Shown: positions 1 through 12,330, numbered from the stretch's first letter. The stretch is DNA of 64,000 nt from Przewalskia tangutica (GCA_029844215.1 CM056731.1:82418992-82482991), one strand, 5' to 3'. The notes: generated by a model from the letters alone, not told the origin. Translations and numbers: made by a program.

Positions 1-35
1 GAGCAGCGCTGGTAGTAGGGCTCACCCTGGGTGCG
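1..35 (+). pseudogene. Element A gag C-terminal linker sliver
   Basis: These first bases match the stretch just after the gag zinc knuckle in B (around 30350-30390 on the opposite strand), sharing the word tagtagggctcacc with one base change. They continue into 9650 once element E is removed. Too short to carry a domain, but they fix the host of E. Confidence 0.6.
31..35. repeat. Left target site duplication of E
   Basis: The bases gtgcg directly precede the TGTCACG terminus of E. The right copy after 9647 reads gatgca, which is gtgca if the CAG-to-CGA swap seen throughout the window is undone. Five bases is the usual length for Ty3/gypsy integrases. Confidence 0.55.
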
Positions 36-834
36 TGTCACGACCGAACCTGCCCGTGATCGTGCCTTACCCCGCACCCGGTAGTCATACATCGAGAGAA
101 AATCAGCGAACATAAATAAATAACATAAAATAACGGAAGTATAAACAATAACTCAGAAAACTTGCCTTTCGGCATATATATAGAAACAACAACTCTTTCA
201 ACTCGAGCAGTTTAATCCTTTTTACAAACCCCGCGCAGATACTACAGACCTCTACGAATGATATGATAACAACGACGGGGCGGGGCCGCCATACCACGAA
301 TGTAGCACCTACAACAACAGGGACTATACCAAGATAAGCCTCCGAGGAACGGAGCTTCCCAAACGCCGAATCGTGACCCTAAGAGCGAGGATCAACGGCG
401 GTGTACCTTTACTGCGGCATGAACGCAGCCGAAGGAGGTCAAGATAACAATGCAGAGTATGTGGCGAAAATCGTAAATGAAATCATAGTAGTCTATATAA
501 AGCGGGGAGACATGTATGATAACCAAACTACGATTCACAATAAATAAGCGATATATCAAGTCGTGGACTCACGCCTCGAAGTCATCACTCCATATAACAA
601 TGGATCTCGCCACAACATCAATCATGCGTGGAATACCTTCCTCCGCCGCAGCCAATGATAGAAAAGCACCAAGGAATACAAATGAACAACAGGTCCCACG
701 TGTCCAAATAAAGCGATGCGGGGTAAATGCGAAGGCATAGCCGACTACTAACACCTACGGATTAACAAGGTCATAAAATGTATCATGATATCTGTCTAGA
801 CCGCATGATCAAAGGCCGGTCGCCGCGCAATATC

Positions 835-1080
835 AAATGTGCGCGTCTAGCCTCGAACTCCGCGACTCGCATAGGCGATCTCATAGGCCCGCATGAGGTA
901 TAACCCGCATCGGTAGCTACTCCGGCATCGCCCCGACTCGCGATCGCGTAGCCCACATGACCGCATGACCATAAAGGCCGCACTAACACGGAACTCGTAG
1001 CTCGCGCAGGCCCCGGGACCCGCATGAGGTATTCTCGAATCATGGTCCTGCATCGCGAGTCTACCCGCATCGGAGGCGGC
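835..1080. repeat. CCGCAT-rich array in E left LTR
   Basis: Irregularly spaced copies of ccgcatgagg, gcccgcat and ccgcatgacc form a GC-rich island in an otherwise AT-rich LTR. Equivalent islands occur at the same LTR position in E right, J, B, A, K and H. Confidence 0.6.
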
Positions 1081-3108
1081 TTAACCCCTAAACACGGTGA
1101 GTGGTATAATACCAATATAACGGTTTATCGCTTAAACAACATAAGCACAATCAAGGAAAACCCCTTTACACAAACATCACGAATCACTAACACACGTAGC
1201 ATCCTAATATGATTACTTATCAAAGCAACACGAAGGTATTACAAGGCTATCACAAACCAACACAATCAAGTTATACACACAAGGCACTTTCTACTATATG
1301 TCAACATGTTCGGGTTTCTATCCCCAAAGTACTTCATACATTAACTTTTTAAAAGATACGTTACTTTCACAAAAGTCACACAATACGTAGTATATGAAAA
1401 TAGAGTGATTATCTTTTGAAGTGAATCAAAACACTTATCTTTGTAAAATCAAGTAACAACATTATTATCCAAACGTCCAAGTTTGCCTAATTTCAAATGT
1501 TCACGTTTCTTATTTTAGAAAGGTTTCGTAGTTCATAGTCTTATTCATTTAAGAATATAATTCTCTTTTAAACTATCTGAGAAACATAAGTCTTATATGT
1601 GAGTAGGATATTCTTGTTTATAACAATCTTATTACAGCAGCCATGATCTAGGAAATATCATTTTGTCTCATCTTAGCTTCATGCGGATGGAAGTTTCTCT
1701 TGGTTTTAATAATACTTAATCACAAAACATTTCCTTTTATTAACGCTGCAGTGGTTTGTCGATACACATTCGATTTCAAATCAAGAAAACATTCTTAAGC
1801 CGTTATTACCTAACTTCCCATAAAGCTAGTATAACTCTTAAGTTTTCAAAACCAAGTATTACTTCTTTGAAATGATTCAAAAATCTTTTGAAATACTTCA
1901 AGTTCTTTATTAACACATAACAAGCCGCTTATAGTTCAAATCGATTACCTTTTAAAAACCACAAGTATTTTCTTACCAACATAAAGTTTATAACCAACTT
2001 CCCATAAAGCCGTTATAACACTTTATGTGTTAAACCAATCAAATACATTTAGCACGTACGCGTCACCGTACTACATAGTTCACATATATCATGCTAGAAG
2101 AGATAGGAAGAGGTTCACATACCTCGCGACGAGTATCGACTAATAGCAAAACGCTCCAAGTACTTCCAACCGTCGGCTACTCCTTAAGCCAAGTAGATTG
2201 TGCCACACGTAGTACTTCAACCTATAAGGCCACAAGGCGCTTATTAACATTTAGACTTCATAGTAGAACATTCTACCGAAAATTCGGCAGCACCTCCCCC
2301 CCCGCAACAGCGTAAATCTCCTCCTTTATCGAGGCCGGCTACCAAGCCAACCAGGGGGGGGGGTTATACATCTAACCCGAACGGGTACAATTCTACTCCA
2401 CAGAAAAGCTACACAAGTCTACTGTAATACAGTCCTATGTAAATACAGTTCAGTACTCTTCTTTCGAAAAGGTTTCTTATTATTCAGGCTTAAGTCAAAA
2501 GACATTGCCGATAACAACGTTCAGTTCTATATATAGTATACTTCAACTATATAGTCTAACAATCATGTAATTTCCAATTACAATAGAGGGACAAAATATT
2601 TACCTCGATAAGCCCATAATTATCCAAGTTAATAATGTCGATCCTGAGCAAGGTTTAGCTCCTACTCCGTGCGCTCCGACCCGCTCCAAACAACCCTTAG
2701 AAGTTCTAACCAACTTCTACTTATTACTCCAACTAACTATGGAGATTTTTCCTTAGGGTTTCGGTTTTGTGACTGACGGAAAGTATAATAGTATTTCTGG
2801 GCTTTTTGTATAGGTATAACCTTAGAATACTACAAGGTATACGGCTAAGGTAATTTGGGCATTATAACAATACTTTTGAGAGTATTTCTACCAATAGGGG
2901 GTATTTATACGAAAACAACTAGGCAGTGGGTACCCACGGCTAGCACCACAAGGGGTGTATACCCTCGCCTACCCCACTGTGGGGAAACTCTCGCCCAGGG
3001 GACTCTCGGCTAAGGCCTCACAAGGGGAGGGACGAGAACTATACAACAAGGAGGGAGGAATTTTAGACTTAGGAAATTATTTGGATGAAGAAGTCTTCAA
3101 AGGAGAGG

Positions 3109-3116
3109 TATTTATA
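3109..3116 (-). promoter_or_regulatory. TATA box, E left LTR
   Basis: TATAAATA on the minus strand, about 400 bases into the LTR, with the conserved words around it found in all copies. In the 3' LTR this would not drive the element itself. Confidence 0.6.
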
Positions 3117-3512
3117 GACAAGCCAAGGCCAACCAATGGCCAAGATCTTGCCAAGTGCAAGGCAAGTGTAGGCCAAGATCTTGCCAAGTGCACCCTAACC
3201 AACTAACACACAAAATATCCTACCAACCCTTGACCACAAAGGACTCACTTTCGGCCACCTTTACCGCCCACACTCCACCAATGAGAGGGTGCCAAGTGGC
3301 GCTCTTGTTGGTCCAACACGCTTCGCCTCTGAAAAATCCGCAAAAATATAAATGACATAGCCGGAATTTTCCCTACGAAAGTCGTGGAAAACGCTTTCAT
3401 TTAAAAACGACTCTAACCGGGTTGTGCACAAAAATAAATCGCCAAGCCAAATCTTCAAGTTCAAATTTTCTACGCACGCCCATACGCATATACTCAAAAT
3501 ACGGGTATAACA

Positions 3513-3524
3513 TTCTCCTTCCTT
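3513..3524 (-). other. Polypurine tract of E
   Basis: The minus strand reads AAGGAAGGAGAA right against the LTR start. It is the plus-strand primer site. Compared with the AAGGAGGGGAGAA of A and K it has an A in the G run. Confidence 0.7.
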
Positions 3525-3527
3525 AGA

Positions 3528-3546
3528 AACATTCGTCCCGAATGTT
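3528..3546. other. PPT-proximal hairpin of E
   Basis: Perfect inverted repeat with arms aacattcg and cgaatgtt around a 3-base loop, four bases from the PPT. The same hairpin stands beside the PPT of A, B, J and K. Confidence 0.7.
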
Positions 3547-3889
3547 CCTTCTAAGTCTCAAAACTAACGCGCGCAAGTATAGTCTTAACTACTATACTTA
3601 CGAAACAAACCTTGCCACACATGGCCACAAAAATACTACATCCAAGTCCACGAGAAACACCTCTAACATCACAAACGCTCCCATCCAGGTCTAAAATATA
3701 ATTCCTTCGCACTTTCTCCATACAATAGAAATGGTCACATCTCCGCGCCGCAATACATGCTCGCTTCTCCCTTTACTCGCCGTGATACCACTTTTGTCAC
3801 TTTGCCGCGAGGTTCTAGTGTCACTCGGCGACCTAACAAATGGTACTGGTCGCACGATCCCCGAGGCCGTGACACTCGAACTCTTACCA

Positions 3890-4640
3890 CATTTCGACAT
3901 CGCTTCGCTTCCAAATCTCGGTTACTATCTCCAATGGGTCATCATTAATCGGGAACACTCAATGGATCTCGATACTTTTCGCATATAGCAACACGAAAGA
4001 TCGGACGTCTCGCCTCCTAAGTCGGACGACAAAAGCTAACATATAGGCAACCCGCCTACTCGCACCAGATCTGTAAGGCCCAAAGTAACTCGGGCTAAGT
4101 TCCTCTGCTTTCCAAAACTCGCCACACCCAAACCGGGGTGGTATCTTCAAGAAGACCGACCGTCAACCTGAACTCTAAGCGTCGCCGCCGATTATCCGCA
4201 CGATTTCTCTGAGCTGCCAGAACCTCCTCTAGACAAGCTTTACCATATCCACAGTCTGCTGGAACAAGCCTGAACCAACTATCTGAATCTTGCCAACATC
4301 GAACCAATCGACCAAGAACTTACACTTCCGCCCTACAAGGCCTCATAAGGCGACATTCGAAAACCGAAATGGTAGCTTAAACACTCCTCCACAGAGACAA
4401 CAATCCCCACCACTACCTCGAAATACACACACCGGCCCGAGGCGAACGCGATCTCGAGACTCACCGAGTTCTTAACCCCGCTGGTAAAACTTCCGGAAAC
4501 AAAAACACTGCACTGGCTCCACTTCCTGTCATAAGGTGAAGGTAGGCACCCCGTGCAGCCTCACAACCTTTCAGATTAATCAACACTGCCGAGTAAACGG
4601 TCTTTGCTAGAAGACAAGACGGCTGACCTCCTCGGCCCGA
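3890..4640 (-). pseudogene. E integrase relic
   Basis: Decayed C-terminal half of a Ty3/gypsy integrase. Broken frames still show counterparts of integrase A: the NRRRRLEF stretch (ADHRRRHLEF in A), the segment before GPY/F, and the core-to-C-terminal linker with its Tyr-Glu-Ala-Leu-Tyr word. The same word carries an in-frame stop in E, J and K (cctacaaggc in minus orientation), so the lesion is older than the separate insertions. The catalytic Asp-Asp-Glu is not preserved. No protein function is expected. Confidence 0.7.
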
Positions 4641-5190
4641 CTACTGGTCGAATGCATCCACGAACTCGTACGCTGGTTAACTAAACCTGGGCCTAACACC
4701 CTTGTGACCCTACCACAAGGCGGGACCACCACAAACCGACCCCACCACCAAACATGTAGCGAGTTGACCCGCAACGTGGCCTCAACCCGACCCGGCAACG
4801 CAGAAACGCTAGCTCCCGAAGGAAAACTCTCACTAATCACGCTACGAAAACCTAGCGGTCTTCTTAGCTCAACTACCCTCTTTCATTCCACACTACTCGT
4901 GGACTTATCCCACAAACATAACTCACGTGCACTATGCACTCCTATAAGGTCAAACATAAACAATACATTTTTACTCGAGACGGCCTTACCTCTAAGGTCT
5001 CTACGTATAACACTCTAAGGCTCACACCTTCTCTATCCCCAAAATCTTACTCTGCTAACTCCACCATAATTTCTAATCACAACTAACCTCTGCTATCGTA
5101 ACATAGCACTTAAGGTATACTCACATTATCACGCACTAATCTCTGCAGAGGGTTAAGGATAAACTGTTTCTCTTGCCCACTCCCTTAAGT
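4640..5190 (-). other. E unknown conserved stretch (hinge region)
   Basis: Sequence between the gag and integrase relics that is shared with J, K and L but absent from A, B and H. A well-kept word is the one reading caaggcgggaccaccacaaa. Frames are broken and I recognise no domain. Confidence 0.6.
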
Positions 5191-5194
5191 CGTT

Positions 5195-5912
5195 CTAATT
5201 AAACTCCGCCTGCAGGCGATAGCTAAGGAAGGTGACGACTACCCATCGATCACGAAGGCTAAGTCCTCCTACAAGGACACTCGCCCGACACGAGACCACG
5301 ACGGTCATAGTACAACAAGTACCAACTAAAAGACGACATTCCCGGGATGACGTGCATCCTGTAATGAACCGGAAGATCCGAGCTCGACCAACTCCTGCAT
5401 ACCCCGAACGCCCCGAAATTCGTGGAGGACCTCGCCTTTGGTGGATGTGCATAATCTAATCCGGTGAGGCGACTCGCCTAAAAAGTTACTAAACGACCTT
5501 GCTGCTCGCCTCTTCGCGTCGCCCGTTAACTCCGCCGATCTCTACGTTTTTCTGCGCGCATAAGCCCGCATACGTGCCATGCTCAAGCCCAATCAAGAAT
5601 TACTCTTTGCACAACCTCTCTTAGATAGTCATCAAGACTCGCAGTACATCGGTATACTCTGGTAGTCAAATCCATAGTTAATGCGGTCGCCTCTTGAAAT
5701 CTATATTATATGTTCGGCCGTGGGCCCGAAGGTTCAAATATCATGGCCGCAGAGGCTCGCCGCGTGCTAAACTCGCTGGGCTAGCGACGCCGCAGAACTC
5801 CCCGAATGAAGCACCACCCAAGGTGATAATTGGGCTGTGCCCACGTAACCCTCAGATTTACTCGCAGCTCCTCGGCCGCCTTGCCTCTGGCCGGGTTGCC
5901 TACGCGAGGCAT
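5195..5912 (-). pseudogene. E gag relic
   Basis: A gag remnant on the minus strand. The start codon at 5910-5912 corresponds to the MPPRKAT start of other copies. It is much shorter than gag of B or H: most of the central Retrotrans_gag domain is missing and the sequence passes quickly to the Gln-rich linker. The zinc knuckle survives only as a degraded Thr-Cys-Cys-Thr segment near 5300-5335. It cannot encode a functional capsid but may keep packaging signals. Confidence 0.65.
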
Positions 5913-6096
5913 AGCAGGTGGAAAGAAATACGTTAGAGGTCCAACTTACAACACAACTCTAAGGCACGATCTCGAGTGAGAAGAAATAGAAACCAATCCT
6001 AAATATCCTATAGCCTCACGATTATTGGTGTGGTGCACAACACCGATAATCAAGACTTCATGGATACGATGCGTAGACACTTTCCGAGGATTAACT

Positions 6097-6108
6097 GCTC
6101 TGATACCA
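6097..6108 (-). other. Primer-binding site of E
   Basis: TGGTATCAGAGC on the minus strand, complementary to the 3' end of plant initiator tRNA-Met, four bases from the LTR end. Confidence 0.9.
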
Positions 6109-6954
6109 CTTTTGTCACGACCCGAACCCGGGCCCGTGACTGGTGCCTTACCCCGGGCACCCCAGTAGTCATACATCAGAGAAAATCAGCGGAACATAAA
6201 TAAATAACATAAAATAACGGAAGTATAAACAATAACCTGTGAAAACTTGCCTTTCGGCATATATATAGAAACAACAACTCTTTCAACCTGAACAGTTTAA
6301 TCCTTTTTACAAACCCTGCCCATAATAGTACTACAGACCTCTACGAATGATATGACAACAACGACGGGACAGGGCCCCGTCATACCCCTGAATGTAAGCA
6401 CCTACAACAACAGGGGACTATACCAAGATAAGCCTCCGGAGGAACGGAGCTTCCAACGCCGAAGCGACCCAAGAGCGAGGATCAACGATCGTGTACCTTT
6501 ACTGCGGCATGAACGCAGCCCAGAAGGAGGTCGAGACAAGTGCAGAGTATGTGAAATCGAAAATCGTAAATGAAATCATAGTAGTCTATATAAAGCAGGA
6601 GACATGTATGATAACCATACTACAGTTCACAATAAATAAGTAGTCATATCAAGTCAGGGACTCACGCCCTCGAAGTCATCACTCCAATATAACAATGGGT
6701 CTCACGCCCACAACATCAATCATGCCCATGGAATACCTTCCTCACTGCCGGCAGTCAATGATAGAAAAGCACCAAGGAATACACATGAACAACAGGTCCC
6801 ACCTGTGTCCAAATAAAACAGTACGGGGTAAGTACGAAGGCATAGCCGACTACTAACACCCACGCACTAACAAGGTCATAAAATGTATCATGATATCCGT
6901 CTGACGATCACATGATCAAAGCGGTCGCCGCTCGCAATATCAAATGTGCGCGTC

Positions 6955-7200
6955 TAGCCCCGAACTCCCGCGACTCGCATAGGCCGCCTCATAGGCCCGC
7001 ATGAGGTATAACCCCGCATCGAGGTAGCTACTCCCCGCATCGCCCCGACTCGCGATCTGCATGGCCACATGCATCGCATGACCATAAAGGCCGCACTAAC
7101 TGGAACTCTCGTAGCTCGCGATAGGCCCCGGGACCCGCATGAGGTATTCTCGAATCATGGTCCTGCATCACCGAGTCTACCCCGCATCGGAGGGCAGCTT
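6955..7200. repeat. CCGCAT-rich array in E right LTR
   Basis: Same GC-rich island as in the left LTR, with repeated cccgcatgagg and accccgcatcg words. Confidence 0.6.
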
Positions 7201-9049
7201 AACCCCCGGAAACATGGTGAGTGGTATAATACCAACATAACAGTTTATCGTTTAAACAACATAAGCACAATCAAAGGAAAACCCCTTTACACAAACATCA
7301 CAGAATACTAACACACGTAGCATCCTAATATGATTACTTATCAAAGCAACACGAAGGTATTACAAGGCTATCACAAACCAACACAATCAAGTTATACACA
7401 CAAGGTACTTTCTACTATATGTCAACATGTTCGGGTTTCTATCCCCAAAGTACTTCATACATTAACTTTTTAAAAGATACGTTACTTTCACAAATGTCAC
7501 ACAATACCCGTAGTATATGAAAATAGAGTGATTATCTTTTGAAGTGAATCAAAACACTTATCTTTGTAAAATCAAGTAACAACATTATTATCCAAACGTC
7601 CAAGTTTGCCTAATTTCAAATGTTCACGTTTCTTATTTTAGAAAGGTTTCGTAGTTCATAGTCTTATTCATTTAAGAATATAATTCTCTGTTAAACTATC
7701 TGAGAAACATAAGTCTTATATGTGAGTAGGATATTCTTGTTTATAACAATCTTATTACAGCAGCCATGATCTAGGAAATATCATTTTGTCTCATCTTAGC
7801 TTCTATGCAGATGGAAGTTTCTACTGGTTTTAATAATACTTAATCTGTCAAAACATTTCCTTTTATTAACGCTGCAGTGGTTTGTCGATACACATTCTGA
7901 TTTCCGAAATCAGTAAAACATTCTTAAGCCGTTATTACCTAACTTCCCATAAAGCTAGTATAACTCTTAAGTTTTCAAAACCAAGTATTACTTCTTCTTT
8001 CAAATGATTCAAAAATCTTTGAAATACTTCAAGTTCTTTATTAACACATAACAAGCCGCTTATAGTTCAAATCGGTTACCTTTTAAAAACCACAAGTATT
8101 TTCTTACCAACATAAAGCTGTTATAACCAACTTCCCATAAAGCCGTTATAACACTTTATGTGTTAAACCAATCAAATACATTTAGCACATGTACGTCTAC
8201 CGTACTACATAGTTCACATATATCATGCTAGAAGAGATAGGAAGAGGTTCACATACCTCGCGACGAGTATCGACTAATAGCAAAACGCTCCAAGTACTTC
8301 CAACCGTCGGCTACTCCTTAAGCCAAGTAGATCGCGCCACACGTAGTACTTCAACCTATAAGGCCACAAGGCGCTTATTAACATTTAGACTTCATAGTAG
8401 AACATTCTACCGAAAATTCGTGACACTCCCCGCAAATGGCGTAAATCTCCTCCTTTATCGAGGCCGGCTACCAAGCCAACCAGGGGGGGGGGGTTATACA
8501 TCTAACCCGAACGGGTACAATTCTACTCCACAGAAAAGCTACACAAGTCTACTGTAATACAGTCCTATGTAAATACTGATTCGATCTCTTCTTTCGAAAA
8601 AGTTTCTTATTATTCAGTCTTAAGTCAAAAGACATTGCCGATAACAACGTTCAGTTCTATATATAGTATACTTCAACTATATAGTCTAACAATCATGTAA
8701 TTTCCAATTACAATAGAGGGACAAAATATTTACCTCGATAAGCCCATAATTATCCAAGTTAATAATGTCGATCCTGAGCAAGGTTTAGCTCCTACTCCGT
8801 GCGCTCCGACCCGCTCCAAACAACCCTTAGAAATTCTAACCAACTTCTACTTATTACTCCAACTAACTATGGAGATTTTTCCTTAGGGTTTCGGTTTTGT
8901 GACTGACGGAAAGTATAATAGTATTTCTGGGCTTTTTGTATAGGTATAACCTTAGAATACTACAAGGTATACGGCTAAGGTAATTTGGGCATTATAACAA
9001 TACTTTTGAGAGTATTCTACCAAGAGGGGGGTATTTATACGAAAACAAC

Positions 9050-9160
9050 TAGGCTAGGGGGGGGTACCCCACGGCTAGCACCACAAGAGGGGGGGGTGTA
9101 TACCCCTCGGCCTACCCCACTAGGGGGGGAAACTCTCGGCCAAGGGGGGGGGGGACGAGA
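9050..9160. repeat. G-run block in E right LTR
   Basis: Five or more runs of six to ten G on the plus strand within about 110 bases, just downstream of the TATA box in element orientation, so in the transcribed leader. The G-rich strand is the template strand and could form a G-quadruplex. Confidence 0.6.
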
Positions 9161-9234
9161 ACTATACAACAAGGGAGGGAGGAATTTTAGACTTAGGAAA
9201 TTATTTGGATGAAGAAGTCTTCAAAGGGAGTGGG

Positions 9235-9242
9235 TATTTATA
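9235..9242 (-). promoter_or_regulatory. TATA box, E right (5') LTR
   Basis: TATAAATA on the minus strand about 410 bases into the LTR; the likely core promoter of E. Confidence 0.65.
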
Positions 9243-9649
9243 GGACAAGCCAAGGCCAACCAATGGCCAAGATCTTGCCAAGTGCAAGGCAAGTGTAGGG
9301 CCAAGATCTTGCCAAGTGCACCCTAACCAACTAACACACAAAATATCCTACCAACCCTTGACCACAAAGGCCTCACTTTAGGCCACATTTACAGCCCACA
9401 CTCCACCAATGAGAGGGTGCCAAGTGGCGCCCTCTTGTTGGTCCAACACGATTCGTCTCTCGGAAAAATCCGCAAAAAATATAAATGACATAGCCGGAAT
9501 TTTCCCTACGAAAGCTGTTAAAACTTTTCGTCGAAAAACGACTCTAACCGGGGGTTGTGCACAAAAATAAATCGGCCAAGCCAAATCTTCAAGTTCAAAT
9601 TTTCTACGTACGTCCATATGTACATACTCTGAAAATACGGGTATAACGA

Positions 9650-9835
9650 TGCATTGCGGTTCATCATCTCCTGATTACTCGCCCGAGGCGTGGTACTCAT
9701 GGACGCAGGTCGCGCAGGTCGTGGCGCGGGTCCCGATTCTAGCGGTCGTCGAACCGCATTTATGCCTTGTCGGCCGGCAGATCGTGAGGCCTCACCGATG
9801 TCGTCACAGTACCTTATCGCCTCCGATATTGATGT
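9650..9835 (+). pseudogene. Element A gag C-terminal linker
   Basis: Ser/Gly/Arg-rich linker that follows the zinc knuckle and precedes protease. Recognisable pieces are GRAGRGAGPDSSGRRTAFMP and a Pro-Met-Ser-Ser run, both with counterparts in B (30150-30260) and H (36230-36330). Frames shift several times. Confidence 0.65.
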
Positions 9836-10110
9836 GTATGCCTTGATAGATCCGGTTCTACTCATCTATATATCTCCCTTATTGCTAGTAGGATAGGATA
9901 GAGCACGAGTCCATAGACCCTTTCGAGGTAGCTACGCCAATGGTGATTCGGTGGTAGCTCGGCGGGTATATAGGGCTTGTCCATGACCATTCTGATCGTC
10001 GGACCCAGCCGACTTGATAGAGTTGATATGACCGATTTCGACGTGATCATGGGTATGGATTGGCTAGCTTCTTGCTACGCCAATGTAGACTCTGAGGAGA
10101 GAGTAGCAGT
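9836..10110 (+). pseudogene. Element A aspartic protease
   Basis: Retroviral-type protease that would cut the gag-pol polyprotein. The start reads Tyr-Ala-Leu-Ile-Asp-Pro, the DPGST-type active site of this clade with the Gly-Ser-Thr lost to an indel. The downstream landmark VDMTDFDVIMGMDWLASCYA is intact at about 10021-10080. At least two frame breaks separate these parts. Compare the clean copy in H at 35960-36210. Confidence 0.7.
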
Positions 10111-10319
10111 TCCAGCTTCACGAGGCCGGTTATTGAGTGGGAGCACCAGACGCGAGGGGTAGGTTTATTTCCTACCTCAAGGCTTGGAAGATGGTGCAGA
10201 CGGGGTATATCTACCATCTCGTCCGGGTGTTTGATCGAGGCTGCAGCATCGATTTTCATCGATTCCAAGAGTCGAGAGTTCCCAGACGTGTTTCCAGACG
10301 ACCTCCCGGGTATCCCTCC

Positions 10320-11060
10320 TGAGAGGAAGATAAAGTTTTGCATCGATGTACTGCCAGACACTCGGCCTATTTCCATTCCGCCATACGTAATGGCACTCTT
10401 GAGTTGAGAGAGTTGAAGGACCGGTGAGAGATTTCCGGAGAAGGTTTCATCGGACCTAGTGTTTCTCCAAGTGCGCGGTATTGTTCGTGAAGAAGAAGGG
10501 CGGGACGCTGCGCATGTGTGTTGATTCTGAGCGGTGAACAAGATGACCATTAAGAACGAATACCCTTCCTGTGATTGATGATTTGTTCGACCCGGTGCAG
10601 TGCGAGATGTTTCTCCAAGATTGATCTGCGATCGCTATCATCAAGTACGAGTCGAGAGGTGGATGTCCCTAGATCGCATTCGGACGATGCAGGCATTATG
10701 AGTTCGTGGTCATGTCTTTTAGGTTGACCAATGCTCGTGGTATTCATGGATTTGATGAACCGAGTGTTCAAACCATTTTTGGACACGTTTGTGATAGTGT
10801 TCATTGATGATATCTTGGTTTATTCTCGCTCAGAGCAGGATCATGCGGAGCATTTGAGGACTGTGCTGACAGTTCTCCAGGACCAGCAGTTATACGCCAA
10901 GTTTTCCAAATGTGAGTTTTGGTTAACCCGGTGGCTTTTCTTGGGCATATTGTGGGCTGATGGCATTCAGTGGATACGCCAAGATCGAGGCGATCAGGAC
11001 TTGGCCTAGACCTCTTACTCCGGAGAGGTTCGCAATTTTCCGGGCCTTGCAGTTATTATC
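10320..11060 (+). pseudogene. Element A reverse transcriptase
   Basis: RNA-directed DNA polymerase domain. The first third (RPISIPPY-like start, the VLFVKKKDG-type fingers) is only traceable with frame changes. The palm is intact: FIDDILVYS with the catalytic Asp-Asp pair at 10800-10811, preceded by the VFMDLMNRVFKPFLDTFVIV stretch and followed by a thumb reading YAKFSKCEFW. Several breaks fall where B and H show CAG or CTG, so part of the damage may be sequencing error. Confidence 0.8.
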
Positions 11061-11189
11061 GGTTCGTAGAAGTTTGCTTTATCTCTGCACCATTGACTAG
11101 GTGACTCGTAGCGGCTAAGTTTCGATGGTGATGCGTGTGGCGGGGTTTCGATTCTTGAAGGAGATCGACGCGCCCCGTTCTTACTCTTC

Positions 11190-11560
11190 CGGAGGTCCAG
11201 ACGGTTATGTCGTGTATTGTGATCGTCGAGCATCGGGTTGGGATGTGTGTTGACGCAGCAGGCAAGGTTATAGCGTATGCATCCCGACAGTGAAGAAACA
11301 CGAGGAACTACCCCACCCATGATTTGGAGTTAGCGCGGTGATTCACGCCAAGATCTGGAGGCACTATTTGTATGGGGTTCATGTGGATATTTATACTGCA
11401 CCACAAGAGCCTCGGTATATCTTCACCGGAGGAGCCGAACTTACGGCGAGACGGTGGTTAGAGTTGCTTAAGGATTACGATGTTGATATCCTGTACCACG
11501 GGAAGGCCAATGTTGTGGCAGATGCTCTTAGTCGTAGGTCGATGGGAGCCTATCGGATGT
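11190..11560 (+). pseudogene. Element A RNase H
   Basis: The RNase H domain that removes the RNA template. Landmarks in order: a Val-Tyr-Cys-Asp start (11210), IWRHYLYGVHVDIYT, RWLELLKDYDVDILYH and VVADALSRRS. The Asp of the Asp-His-Lys motif is lost because acacc replaces the usual ctgaccac. Two or more frameshifts; the intact counterpart is H at 34430-34780. Confidence 0.78.
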
Positions 11561-11599
11561 GCAGCAGAGGAGGACATGGTTCGTGATTTGCATCGATTA

Positions 11600-12330
11600 G
11601 CGAGCCTTGGTGTCCGCTTGATTGATTCCGATAGCGATGGGGTTCGAGTTCGTGAGGTTGTCGAGTCTTCCATCGTCGGCGAGAGGTGAAGAAAGCGATT
11701 CGAGATCGATTTTGACACGTTATCGTGATACTGACTCTTCGTGAGGAAAGGGTCCTTGAGGTAGCTTTGATGGGTCTTGAGGTTTGGCGGTTGTGTGTTC
11801 GGATGTTTGAGGACTTGGCGAGTTCTTGGGGAAGCACACGCGGCGCGCGTTACTCATCCATCCGTGGTCGACCAAGATGTACCACAACATTCGATCGTGT
11901 ATTGGTGGGATGGCTTGAAGAGGACGCTGCGAGTTCGTAGCTCGCCCGTGTTGTCAGCAGGTGAAGGTAGAGCACCAGAGGCCTGGTGGTTTGTTGCAGA
12001 CGATAGAGATCCCGACCTGGAAGTGGGAGGTGATCAACATGGACTTTATCACAGGATTGCCTCGCACTCAGAGGAGACATGATTCTATATGGGTTATCGT
12101 CGACAGGCTGACGAAATCAGCCCACTTTCTTCCCGTCAGGACGACTTTTTCGGCTGAGGATTATGCCAGACTTTACATCCGAGAGATCGTCAGACTGCAT
12201 GGAGTCCCTATTTCGATCATATCAGACAGAGGAGCCCAGTTTACGGCTAACTTCTGGAGGTCTTTCCAGAAGGGTTTAGGGACGCAGATTGAGCACGATC
12301 GCATTCCATCCACAGACAGACGGACAGGCT
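11600..12330 (+). pseudogene. Element A integrase, zinc and N-core part
   Basis: The zinc-binding N-terminus is broken (readable as GEAHAARVTHPS and a damaged Cys-Cys segment, compare B). The core is in frame from 11961: the first catalytic Asp in NMDFITGLP at 12042-12044 and the second in SDRGAQFT at 12225-12227. The frame is lost near 12300, where A has cagattgagcacgatcgcat and the related K relic has a form two bases longer containing ctcagtatcgcat. The Asp-to-Glu distance is 106 bases, against 108 for the D-35-E spacing, so exactly two bases are missing. Confidence 0.85.

Larger units (their letters stand above)
36..3512 (-). repeat. E left (3') LTR
   Basis: A complete LTR of about 3.48 kb, running on the minus strand from TGTTATACCCG (right end) to GGTCGTGACA (left end). 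It contains the TATA box at 3109-3116, a G-rich block at about 2890-3060 (plus strand), and the CCGCAT-rich array at about 835-1080. It differs from its partner at 6113-9649 mostly by small losses at CAG/CTG sites; for example atcgagagaa at 91 against atcagagaa at about 6173. Confidence 0.88.
36..9649 (-). mobile_element. Element E: complete non-autonomous LTR element
   Basis: E is a complete minus-strand element of about 9.6 kb. It has the left (3') LTR at 36-3512, internal region at 3513-6112 and right (5') LTR at 6113-9649. The PBS, PPT and LTR termini are in the expected places. The internal region carries only a gag relic and an integrase relic. E interrupts the gag linker of element A: bases 1-35 and the sequence from 9650 join into a continuous match to the same stretch of B (about 30330-30390). 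The flanking 5-mers are gtgcg on the left and a scrambled gtgca on the right. Confidence 0.87.
6113..9649 (-). repeat. E right (5') LTR
   Basis: The promoter-side LTR of E, about 3.54 kb. TATA box at 9235-9242, long G runs on the plus strand at about 9050-9160, and the CCGCAT array at about 6955-7200. The right terminus is blurred: gtataacgatgca instead of gtataaca followed by the target copy. Confidence 0.88.

Noticed and set aside
3731..3988. Open frames between the E hairpin and integrase relic (85 and 63 codons) as host genes
   Set aside because: They read antisense to E, have no homologous open frame in J or K, and no recognisable domain.
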